In this document: positions 1 through 5,034 of the stretch, piece after piece | How positions within the stretch are numbered: position 1 is the stretch's first letter | How the letters are laid out: every line of letters begins with the position of its first letter | NCBI GenBank assembly: GCA_028821815.1 | Contig: JAPKEY010000115.1 | Span: 1 to 5,034, forward strand | Length of the DNA: 5,034 nucleotides | Origin: Candidatus Poseidoniales archaeon | Lineage (GTDB): Archaea; Thermoplasmatota; Poseidoniia; Poseidoniales; Thalassarchaeaceae | Direction: 5' to 3' | Notes under the pieces: model-generated | Seen by the model: the letters and a program-made list of their open reading frames with translations, nothing else | The model's database searches: none | Told to the model about the DNA's origin: nothing | Made by a program: the position numbers and the translations under genes

Positions 1-647
1 TGCGGCTCGTCCATCCGGGCGAGCGTGTCGGCGTGCACGAAGGCGCCGAAGCAGGACACGGAATACGCCGAATCAACGGTGAACTGGTAGCCATGCGCAT
101 GGGGACCTTGATTGATAATGGAAACACAGTCAGTGTTGATCCGTTGAGCAGCCGATATGTCCCCCGTGCTGGTGACCTTGTCATCGGCCTCGTTGAGGGC
201 ATGACGAACAACATCTGGTTCCTTGACATCGGCGCATCATTCAATGCTATCCTCCCAATGAGTCTTGCACCATGGAAGGTTGAATTTGGTGCTGTGCGTG
301 AGCATCTGAATGTTGGTGAAGCCGTACTATGTCGTGTTCAAGAAGTGGATGAAACACATTCTTCTGTTGCGACAATGAAAGGCATGGGCTTAAGGAAACT
401 AAAGTCCGGACTTCTAGAAGATATACCTCCTCATATTATTCCTCAAGTCATAGGACAGGGTGGCAGCATGCTGCAGACCCTCAAGGATTTAGGCGACTGC
501 CGGCTTGTCATTGGACAAAATGGTCGCGTCTGGCTCGATGGTGAGCACGGTGGGATGCATGATGTACGAGCAGCATTGAAGTTGATTCGTGATACCGCAC
601 ATCTCCCCGGTTTGAAAGAACGCATCAATGCATTGGCAAATGAGTGA
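1..647 (+). CDS. rrp4: Exosome complex RNA-binding subunit Rrp4 (5' partial)
   Basis: Rrp4 forms part of the cap of the archaeal exosome, where it binds RNA and feeds it to the Rrp41/Rrp42 ring. The reading frame is open to the left edge (first full codon at base 3) and begins RLVHPGERVG. This matches the conserved PGD/PGE segment near the Rrp4 N-terminus, so the true start lies a few codons upstream. The GTG at 33 would remove that segment and is not favoured. Counting from that GTG, residues 41-115 form the S1 domain (GDLVIGLVEG, then WFLDIGASFNAILPMS). Residues 131-170 form a KH domain with the GxxG loop IGQGGS (140-145) followed by VIGQNGRVWLDG. The stop TGA is at 645-647, 22 nt before rrp41. 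Family assignment is secure; only the N-terminus is missing. Confidence 0.95.
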   Translation, partial: RLVHPGERVGVHEGAEAGHGIRRINGELVAMRMGTLIDNGNTVSVDPLSSRYVPRAGDLVIGLVEGMTNNIWFLDIGASFNAILPMSLAPWKVEFGAVREHLNVGEAVLCRVQEVDETHSSVATMKGMGLRKLKSGLLEDIPPHIIPQVIGQGGSMLQTLKDLGDCRLVIGQNGRVWLDGEHGGMHDVRAALKLIRDTAHLPGLKERINALANE

Positions 648-669
648 GTGAGAGTTAGGAAGTGAAATT

Positions 670-1392
670 ATGGGATATGAAGATTATCAGTGTATGGATG
701 AAAACGGCATCCGAGAAGATGGCCGTAAGGCAGACGAAATGCGCCCTGTCGAAATTGAATGTGGAGTTGTTCCCGTCGCCGATGGGAGTGCTTACATCAG
801 GTGGGGTAAGAACGAGGCAATTGCTGCAGTTTACGGCCCGATGGAAGCACATCCACGAAAGATTCAACGCCAAGATCGCGCCATTCTTGATGTGCGCTAC
901 AACATGGCACCCTTCAGCACCTCTGACCGTATTCGCCCAGGATTCAACCGCCGAAGTCGTGAAATCAGCAAGGTTACACGAGATGCGCTTGAAAGCGTTG
1001 TTAATTTGGAGCTTTACCCACGCAGTAAAATTCGTGTTGAAATCGAAATTATTTGTGCTGAAGCCGGTACACGTTGCTGTGGTATTACTGCTGCAAGTGT
1101 AGCACTGGCGGATGCTGGTATTCCGATGTCAGACATGGTTGTCAGTGTGGCTGCGGGAAAATGCAATGGAATTGTACTGATGGATTTGAACAAGCCTGAA
1201 GATAACTACGGTGAAGCAGATTTGCCCATGGGCATCCTGCCAATGACCGATGAACTGGTATTCCTTCAAATGGATGGCGATCTCAGTATGGACGAATTTC
1301 AATTGGCATGGGATTACAATGTCAAGGCTGCACATGATGTCCACAAAATCATGATTGAAGCACTTCAGAAGCGATACGGAGGTGATGTTTGA
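670..1392 (+). CDS. rrp41: Exosome catalytic subunit Rrp41 (RNase PH family)
   Basis: This is the catalytic subunit of the archaeal exosome, which degrades RNA 3'-5' by phosphorolysis in a hexameric ring with Rrp42. Its 240 aa are the usual family length. Visible landmarks are GIREDGRKADEMRP (13-26), the segment IRPGFNRRSREISKV (88-102) with the paired arginines R94-R95 expected to bind phosphate and RNA, and AGTRCCGITAASVALADAGI (132-151). Next is EDNYGEADLP (177-186), whose two aspartates D178 and D184 are spaced like the known active-site pair of Sulfolobus Rrp41 (D182/D188). The enzyme therefore looks active. The ATG at 670 is preceded by AGGAAGTGA (657-665), a fair Shine-Dalgarno match. 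The TGA stop overlaps the rrp42 start by one base, so translation of the two ring partners is probably coupled. Confidence 0.97.
   Translation: MGYEDYQCMDENGIREDGRKADEMRPVEIECGVVPVADGSAYIRWGKNEAIAAVYGPMEAHPRKIQRQDRAILDVRYNMAPFSTSDRIRPGFNRRSREISKVTRDALESVVNLELYPRSKIRVEIEIICAEAGTRCCGITAASVALADAGIPMSDMVVSVAAGKCNGIVLMDLNKPEDNYGEADLPMGILPMTDELVFLQMDGDLSMDEFQLAWDYNVKAAHDVHKIMIEALQKRYGGDV
1378..1385 (+). promoter_or_regulatory. Shine-Dalgarno site of rrp42
   Basis: GGAGGTGA is a near-complete match to the archaeal anti-Shine-Dalgarno sequence. It lies inside the last codons of rrp41, six bases before the ATG at 1392. This spacing favours that ATG over the TTG one codon upstream (1389) as the rrp42 start. 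Confidence 0.8.
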
Positions 1393-2183
1393 TGGCCATT
1401 CCAATCATACCGAGCCTACTGCGCGATAACCTTGCAGCACTTGCAGAAGATGATCAGCGACTTGACGGCCGTGCACGATTTGCTGGCCGTGATCTCGAAA
1501 TCGAAATTGATTGTCTCTACAATGCCGAAGGTTCGTGCCGAGTTCGTATGGGTGATACAATTGTATTCGCTGGTGTGAAATTCCAAATCATGACCCCCTA
1601 TCCGGATCGACCGACACAAGGCGGATTGATGACGAGTGCTGAAATCCGTCCTGTTTGTGGTCCAAACTGGGAACCAGGTCCCCCCTCTGAAGAAAGTATT
1701 GAGATGGGACGAGTTGTTGACCGTGGGATCCGTGAATCAGGTTGTATCAACACAACTGAATTGTGTATCTTACCCGGTGAAAAGGCATGGCAAGTCATTA
1801 TAGATTTATTCGCAATTAGCGATGATGGTAATATGTTTGATGCGTTCGCTTTGGCAGCAATCGCAGCACTGCGCACCGCAACCGTCCCGGCTGAACGATT
1901 CGATGTTGGTGAAGACTACAAGTTGCCTGTTGCAGGTACACCCATCATGTGCTCTTATCAGAAAGTTGGTGGACGCTTTGTCTATGATGCCAGCAAGAGA
2001 GAAGAATTAGGTGGAGATGAGCGTATTCATATCACACTAGGTGATGAAGGTCATGTTCACTCTTTGCAGAAGGGGCTAAGAGGAATTTTCACCGCAGACG
2101 AGTTTACAGAGATTATGGACACGGCTCAGTCGCGTTGTGCTGAACTTCGAGAAATTGTACACAAACTGGAGGAATCACAATGA
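1392..2183 (+). CDS. rrp42: Exosome subunit Rrp42 (non-catalytic RNase PH paralogue)
   Basis: Rrp42 alternates with Rrp41 in the hexameric exosome ring. It is itself inactive but needed for RNA binding and for activity of the ring. The 263 aa match the family length. Typical segments are the N-terminal helix PSLLRDNLAALAEDDQRLDGR (7-27), GSCRVRMGDTIVFAGVKF (47-64), and PYPDRPTQGGLMTSAEIRP (69-87). After these come EPGPPSEESIEMGRVVDRGIRES (94-116) and DGNMFDAFALAAIAALRTA (145-163). No equivalent of the Rrp41 EDxxxEAD pair is present, as expected for Rrp42. The ATG at 1392 is chosen because of the strong Shine-Dalgarno site at 1378-1385; it overlaps the rrp41 stop by one base. The 3' end overlaps the eL43 start as ATGA. 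Confidence 0.97.
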   Translation: MAIPIIPSLLRDNLAALAEDDQRLDGRARFAGRDLEIEIDCLYNAEGSCRVRMGDTIVFAGVKFQIMTPYPDRPTQGGLMTSAEIRPVCGPNWEPGPPSEESIEMGRVVDRGIRESGCINTTELCILPGEKAWQVIIDLFAISDDGNMFDAFALAAIAALRTATVPAERFDVGEDYKLPVAGTPIMCSYQKVGGRFVYDASKREELGGDERIHITLGDEGHVHSLQKGLRGIFTADEFTEIMDTAQSRCAELREIVHKLEESQ

Positions 2184-2545
2184 GTAAGCGCACACAGAAA
2201 ACAGGTGCAACAGCGCGCTTTGGCAGCCGATATGGTGTGAGTGTCAGACGGCGTGCAGGCACTGCGATTGCAAAGTTAAAGCGATCATACACCTGTCCGG
2301 TTTGTCAATATCCAAAAGTAAAACGTCAGGCCAGTGGAATCTGGGGTTGCAAGAAATGCGGCCACACATTTGCTGGGGGTGTATGGGAACCATTCACCCG
2401 TGCCAGTGATACAAACAACCGAATCATTCGCCGTGGTCTTGAAGGCGCGACCGCAACAGACATGGCAGTCATTGCATCACAGAAGGCTATTGAATTTGAG
2501 CGCTCTCAAGCGGAGGCTGAAGAGCGTGGTAACGAAGAAGAGTGA
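2180..2545 (+). CDS. rpl37ae: Large-subunit ribosomal protein eL43 (L37Ae)
   Basis: This is a zinc-ribbon protein of the archaeal and eukaryotic large ribosomal subunit, absent from bacteria. The basic N-terminus (MSKRTQKTGATARFGSRYG, then VRRR) is followed by CPVC (C39, C42) and CKKC (C57, C60), the four expected zinc ligands. The segment GIWGCKKCGHTFAGGVWEP (53-71) is characteristic. Archaeal members are usually about 85-95 aa. This one has 121 aa and continues past residue 90 with an alanine- and glutamate-rich tail ending AEAEERGNEEE. The ATG overlaps the rrp42 stop (ATGA) and has GGAGG at 2168-2172, seven bases upstream. Its place behind rrp42 is conserved in archaeal exosome operons. 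The tail is unusual, but no frameshift is evident. Confidence 0.95.
   Translation: MSKRTQKTGATARFGSRYGVSVRRRAGTAIAKLKRSYTCPVCQYPKVKRQASGIWGCKKCGHTFAGGVWEPFTRASDTNNRIIRRGLEGATATDMAVIASQKAIEFERSQAEAEERGNEEE
2512..2516 (+). promoter_or_regulatory. Shine-Dalgarno site deciding the pcc1 start
   Basis: GGAGG lies inside the eL43 coding sequence, nine bases before the GTG at 2526. No other start codon in the pcc1 frame nearby has an equally good site, and later starts would cut into the first beta strand. It is therefore the best evidence for a GTG start overlapping the end of eL43. Confidence 0.6.
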
Positions 2546-2756
2546 GGCCTGGGTGGCTACAATCACGGCCACAAGCGCTGATTCCGCTGCATTGGCTGCA
2601 AGTTTGGCATGTGAAGATGTCGAATATGTTATGCGCGAATCAAAATTGATTCAAGTCACAATTCACGGGGACAGTGCCTCTGATCTACGCGCGAAATACA
2701 ATTCAATGATGAGGTCACTAAGGGCTTCAAGTGAAGTATTATCGGTTATTCAATGA
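2526..2756 (+). CDS. pcc1: Pcc1-type subunit of the KEOPS complex
   Basis: Pcc1 is the small dimerising subunit of KEOPS, which works with Kae1 to make the t6A modification of tRNAs in the cytoplasm. From the GTG at 2526 the product has 76 aa, within the usual 75-90. It starts VTKKSEAWVATITATSAD (2-19), a first beta strand. A helix AALAASLACEDV (21-32) follows, in the position of the family's 'A...SL.PE' pattern. Then comes a strand LIQVTIHGDS (41-50) and DLRAKYNSMMRSLRASSEVL (53-72), matching the Pcc1 'D...LRA..NS.LR' helix. The same frame is open further upstream to 2334, but that part shadows eL43. Its location between eL43 and prefoldin beta is where archaeal exosome operons often carry pcc1. 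Assignment rests on these motifs plus synteny; the start is somewhat less certain than the identity. Confidence 0.82.
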   Translation: MVTKKSEAWVATITATSADSAALAASLACEDVEYVMRESKLIQVTIHGDSASDLRAKYNSMMRSLRASSEVLSVIQ

Positions 2757-2766
2757 CGTGATTTAG

Positions 2767-3078
2767 ATGAGTGAAAATATTCCTTTGGAACAAGTCGTGC
2801 AGGAATTGCAAATGGTTGCTCAACAACTTGTATCTGTACAGACTCAGGTTAGAGAATTGCAGGGCACCATCGATTATTTAGCAAATCAAATTGAAGGGAA
2901 TTCGGTATTTCAGCAGGTCGGACCACTATTGGTTGAAGTTGATGACATTGACGTACTGAGCGATAGTTTGGCAGAAACATGCAAGCAACTAAACGGTCAT
3001 GCCGAAAAGTTGAGTATGAGAGAAAGTGAATTGCGTTCCGTGTATGAAGCAGCTGCTAAGAAATTTGAGTCGGCATAG
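2767..3078 (+). CDS. pfdB: Prefoldin subunit beta
   Basis: Prefoldin is a jellyfish-shaped alpha2beta4 chaperone that catches unfolded proteins and passes them to the thermosome. The 103 aa product shows the beta-subunit plan. A first coiled coil (about 6-43) is rich in Gln and Leu (QELQMVAQQLVSVQTQVREL). A short beta hairpin, SVFQQVGPLLVEVDD (46-60), matches the family pattern VYKxVGxLLVEVD. A second coiled coil covers about 63-101. Archaeal beta subunits are usually around 115-120 aa, so this one has somewhat short arms. The ATG at 2767 follows GTGAT (2758-2762), a weak Shine-Dalgarno match, and lies 10 nt after the pcc1 stop. Presence of one hairpin, length and operon position favour beta over alpha. 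Confidence 0.9.
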   Translation: MSENIPLEQVVQELQMVAQQLVSVQTQVRELQGTIDYLANQIEGNSVFQQVGPLLVEVDDIDVLSDSLAETCKQLNGHAEKLSMRESELRSVYEAAAKKFESA

Positions 3079-3083
3079 GTGAT
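3077..3083 (+). promoter_or_regulatory. Shine-Dalgarno site deciding the TTG start of the DHH gene
   Basis: AGGTGAT begins within the prefoldin stop codon and ends three bases before TTG at 3087. Its GGTGA core sits four bases from the start, about as for rrp41 and pfdB. The first in-frame ATG (3111) has no comparable site, so TTG is preferred. Confidence 0.6.
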
Positions 3084-3086
3084 TGT

Positions 3087-4085
3087 TTGAGTCAAGCGCG
3101 TGTCGAAGACATGGAACGCCTTAACCAATGGATAGGCGCATCGATTAAGCGCGGAGCAATAGCAGTTCTAACGCACAGGAATGGCGATATGGACACTGTT
3201 GGTTCCGCATGCGCCCTAGCCAATATCATTGGCCCCACAGCTCGTGCTTGCGGGATCCATCTTTCTACCATGGCGCGAACGATGGTGACAAAAACAGGTG
3301 CTGATTTCCTCATGCTTGATCCTAAATCCCCCGCATGGCCACGAAATTTGGGCGGCTTGATTATTGTGGATGCGGCTGGCCCGAATCAGCCAGGTATTGA
3401 AATTCCGGATGTACCAATATGCATCATCGACCACCATGCTGCCGGTGAATCGTTTGAAATCGGCAGTTCAGATCTTGAAATCAATTGGGAAACATGCTCT
3501 ACGGCAGAAATTATTCAACTGTGGGCTGAAACTCATGCCAGTGGAAGAATCGATAATCAATCGAGAATGCTACTTTTGGCGGGGATTATCACCGACACGG
3601 GGCGATTTAGACATGCCAATGCAGCAGCACTTTCTTCAGCGGGTAGATTGGCCGATGCCGCTGAGATTGACTTTTCAGAATTCATCGAAGATATGGAATC
3701 CGTCGAACTAAATAATTCACAGCGAGTTGCAATAACCAAGGCATTATCTAGAGTCCAAACCTTGGATGCAGGGAGATGGTTTCTATCCTATACTAAAGCG
3801 GGTACAAATGAAGGAATAGTTGCCCGAGCACTGATTTCTGCGGGGGCAGATATTGCATTAGTTTGTCGTCGTTTACAGGGCGAAACAAGACTAGTCGCTC
3901 GCGCGAGCCGAGGATCTACACGCAAGGGGGTTCATCTCGGTGAACTAATGCAGAAAATGGTTTCGAGAAGTGGCGGTGAAGGTGGTGGTCATGCAGGAGC
4001 AGCAGGGTGGACAGGTGCCATCGATGCAACAGATGCAACATCAGGATTCATATCTTTATTGATGGCGACACAAGGAGAGGATTAA
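3087..4085 (+). CDS. DHH/DHHA1 phosphoesterase, NrnA/RecJ-like
   Basis: The 332 aa product is a complete two-domain DHH phosphoesterase, a Mn-dependent hydrolase family acting on short oligonucleotides, pAp or cyclic dinucleotide products. Motif I is THRNGDMDTVGSA (29-41; H30, D34, D36). Motif II is IIVDAAG (92-98; D95) and motif III is IIDHH (113-117). SSTAE-like CSTAEIIQLW (137-146) and ITDTGRFRHA (168-177; D170) complete the catalytic domain. The C-terminal DHHA1 domain carries GGGHAGAAGW (299-308), the substrate-binding GGGH motif. All expected metal ligands are visible, so the enzyme should be active. A TTG start is chosen because of the Shine-Dalgarno match at 3077-3083. Related DHH genes sit near prefoldin beta in other archaeal exosome loci. 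Inference: it may degrade the short RNAs left by the exosome. The exact substrate cannot be read from sequence. Confidence 0.92.
   Translation: MSQARVEDMERLNQWIGASIKRGAIAVLTHRNGDMDTVGSACALANIIGPTARACGIHLSTMARTMVTKTGADFLMLDPKSPAWPRNLGGLIIVDAAGPNQPGIEIPDVPICIIDHHAAGESFEIGSSDLEINWETCSTAEIIQLWAETHASGRIDNQSRMLLLAGIITDTGRFRHANAAALSSAGRLADAAEIDFSEFIEDMESVELNNSQRVAITKALSRVQTLDAGRWFLSYTKAGTNEGIVARALISAGADIALVCRRLQGETRLVARASRGSTRKGVHLGELMQKMVSRSGGEGGGHAGAAGWTGAIDATDATSGFISLLMATQGED
4023..4040 (+). repeat. 9-bp perfect tandem duplication inside the DHH gene
   Basis: GATGCAACA occurs twice head to tail and in frame, encoding DAT-DAT (residues 313-318) just after the GGGH region, near the C-terminus of the protein. 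It keeps the frame and lies outside the catalytic motifs, so it is probably a neutral slippage product. Confidence 0.7.
4074..4080 (+). promoter_or_regulatory. Shine-Dalgarno site of the TPR-like gene
   Basis: GGAGAGG in the last codons of the DHH gene lies five bases before the ATG at 4086, which directly follows the TAA stop (4083-4085). It supports this start and suggests coupled translation of the two genes. Confidence 0.6.
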
Positions 4086-4955
4086 ATGGACCCGAGACAC
4101 GTAGTCTCTTGTTTATTATCTGGAGAAATTTCTGAATTTATACCCAAAGGTCAGCATGAATTATTGATTGTAGCTGAACAAGCTATTGGCGAAGGTCACA
4201 ATGAATTGGCCAATAATCTCGAGAACAAATTAAATAAAATTGAATGGCAAATCATACAATTTCGCAGGGCTCAAATTATCAACGACGCTGAATTGGCGCA
4301 ACGATGTCTAGCAAAAGCCCTTGAAATAAGCCGGTCAAAAGAAAATAGAGATCATCTTTTAGAAGCGAGAATTCGTATGGAATGGGGTATTCTTCGTGCA
4401 AGTATAGGTGAATTTGACAAAGCAGGTGTTGATTTAAAGTGGGCTGTAGACCGCCTTGGTGCGATTTCAGAGGGCCATAGGTGGCATGGCATAGCATTGC
4501 TGAACATGGCAGCATGGCATCATAGTCGAGGTGAATTCGGGATGGCATTGGCGTTACATGCAGCAATTTCCAGGCACGGACCTCACTTGGTTGAAATCAT
4601 CTCCATATCTAGACGCCGAGCAGCAGAAATGTTGATTGAAAAAAGTCATCTTTACAGCGCGCTTAGAAATTTGTGGATTTCCCACCATGGATTTAGGCAA
4701 ACCAATATGCTAGATGAAGCGATTGAAGCAGGTTTGCATTGGATTGATTTGGGGTTGACAGAGGTTTCAGTCGAGGCACCAGAGATGGATACAGCTGTTG
4801 AAATGGCGTCTCCTCGTTCAGCGGGGGAACCAAAACAGCGTGTATGGATTCACCCAAACGATTTGGGGGATATGTGCATGTGGATTGAATCTAGAACCGA
4901 TGATAATGATGCACTTGCAGTATTAAACGACGCGCATCAGGCACTCCAGTCCTGA
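4086..4955 (+). CDS. Uncharacterised helical-repeat (TPR-like) protein
   Basis: I do not recognise a named family. The 289 aa product is predicted soluble, with no signal peptide or membrane segment, and is mostly helical. Four stretches look like degenerate tetratricopeptide hairpins: about 59-84 (FRRAQIINDAELAQRCLAKALEI), 93-126 (with GILRASIGEFDKAGVDLKWAV), 135-164 (with LNMAAWHHSRGEFGMALALH), and 172-205. Residues 93-164 fit best, with the G-E-F-x-x-A pattern seen twice. After a loose Pro/Glu/Ala-rich linker (228-250) there is a short C-terminal segment starting RVWIHPNDLGDMCMWIES. Such repeats normally mediate protein-protein contacts; no catalytic motif is visible. The ATG follows the DHH stop with no spacer, so the two products may act together, but this is inference. 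It appears to be the last gene of the operon. Confidence 0.85.
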   Translation: MDPRHVVSCLLSGEISEFIPKGQHELLIVAEQAIGEGHNELANNLENKLNKIEWQIIQFRRAQIINDAELAQRCLAKALEISRSKENRDHLLEARIRMEWGILRASIGEFDKAGVDLKWAVDRLGAISEGHRWHGIALLNMAAWHHSRGEFGMALALHAAISRHGPHLVEIISISRRRAAEMLIEKSHLYSALRNLWISHHGFRQTNMLDEAIEAGLHWIDLGLTEVSVEAPEMDTAVEMASPRSAGEPKQRVWIHPNDLGDMCMWIESRTDDNDALAVLNDAHQALQS

Positions 4956-5034
4956 CTAGAAAATAATTCCAATTCCCCTTCATCCCAAGCCAGCGGATGC
5001 GGAGGAGATAGGCACCAACCGACTTCATCGATAT
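4937..5034 (-). CDS. Possible C-terminus of a convergent gene (partial)
   Basis: Reading the minus strand from the right edge, one frame gives IDEVGWCLSPPHPLAWDEGE, continues with LELFSSQDWSA and stops at TGA (4937-4939). The acidic, Trp-rich composition and ordinary codons (GAT, GAA, GGT) look like a real protein tail. It would fill the otherwise empty 79 nt after the TPR-like gene and overlap that gene's end by 19 nt, tail to tail. Only 31 codons are visible and another minus-strand frame is also open here, so this is a weak call. I do not recognise the family. Confidence 0.33.
   Translation of the reverse strand, partial: IDEVGWCLSPPHPLAWDEGELELFSSQDWSA

Noticed and set aside
33..35. GTG at 33 as the true start of rrp4
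   Set aside because: In-frame codons upstream encode VHPGE, a conserved Rrp4 N-terminal motif, so the gene continues past the left edge.
641..652. Three copies of TGAG at the rrp4 stop
   Set aside because: It is a very short repeat at the end of a gene with no further structure; likely chance.
662..1102. 146-codon + strand frame overlapping rrp41
   Set aside because: It is a shifted frame of rrp41, which has full family motifs; the alternative product resembles nothing and would displace the exosome subunit.
2450..2545. A fused or degraded rpoP in the eL43 tail
   Set aside because: The tail has no cysteine at all, whereas RpoP needs CxxC pairs for zinc.
4279..4566. 95-codon minus-strand frame opposite the TPR-like gene
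   Set aside because: It lies wholly inside a well-formed + strand gene with good start and operon context, and its product is His/Leu-rich with no recognisable feature.
4956..5034. Transcription terminator after the operon
   Set aside because: No oligo-T run on the + strand and no convincing hairpin is visible in the last 79 bases; a terminator may lie beyond the window.

Overview
The window is a compact archaeal operon, read left to right on the + strand. It is the exosome-centred gene cluster known from many archaea. In order it encodes exosome subunits Rrp4 (cut by the left edge), Rrp41 and Rrp42, ribosomal protein eL43 (L37Ae), a Pcc1-type KEOPS subunit, prefoldin beta, a DHH/DHHA1 phosphoesterase of the NrnA/RecJ-like type, and an unrecognised helical-repeat (TPR-like) protein. 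No rRNA, tRNA, mobile element or CRISPR array was seen. The protein set is archaeal without doubt. The lineage is less certain: moderate GC, absence of rpoP after eL43, and the style of the proteins suggest a Thermoplasmata-like euryarchaeon, perhaps marine group II. That placement is an inference.

Layout. Rrp4 ends at 647, and 22 nt separate it from Rrp41 (670-1392). Rrp41 overlaps Rrp42 (1392-2183) by one base, and Rrp42 overlaps eL43 (2180-2545) by ATGA. Pcc1 (2526-2756, GTG start) overlaps the end of eL43 by 20 nt. Prefoldin beta (2767-3078) follows after 10 nt and the DHH protein (3087-4085, TTG start) after 8 nt. The TPR-like protein (4086-4955) starts on the base after the DHH stop codon. 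Shine-Dalgarno-like GGAGG or GGTGA matches precede nearly every start, so the eight genes look co-transcribed and largely translationally coupled. The last 79 nt hold no + strand gene. A minus-strand frame there may be the C-terminus of a convergent gene.

How the genes fit together. Rrp41 and Rrp42 form the hexameric RNase PH ring and Rrp4 forms part of the RNA-binding cap, so these three make the 3'-5' RNA-degrading machine. A DHH/DHHA1 hydrolase could remove the short oligonucleotides the exosome leaves behind. eL43, Pcc1 (tRNA t6A synthesis) and prefoldin (folding of new proteins) tie the operon to translation. The TPR-like protein is the main unknown; its position suggests a partner or regulator of one of these systems.
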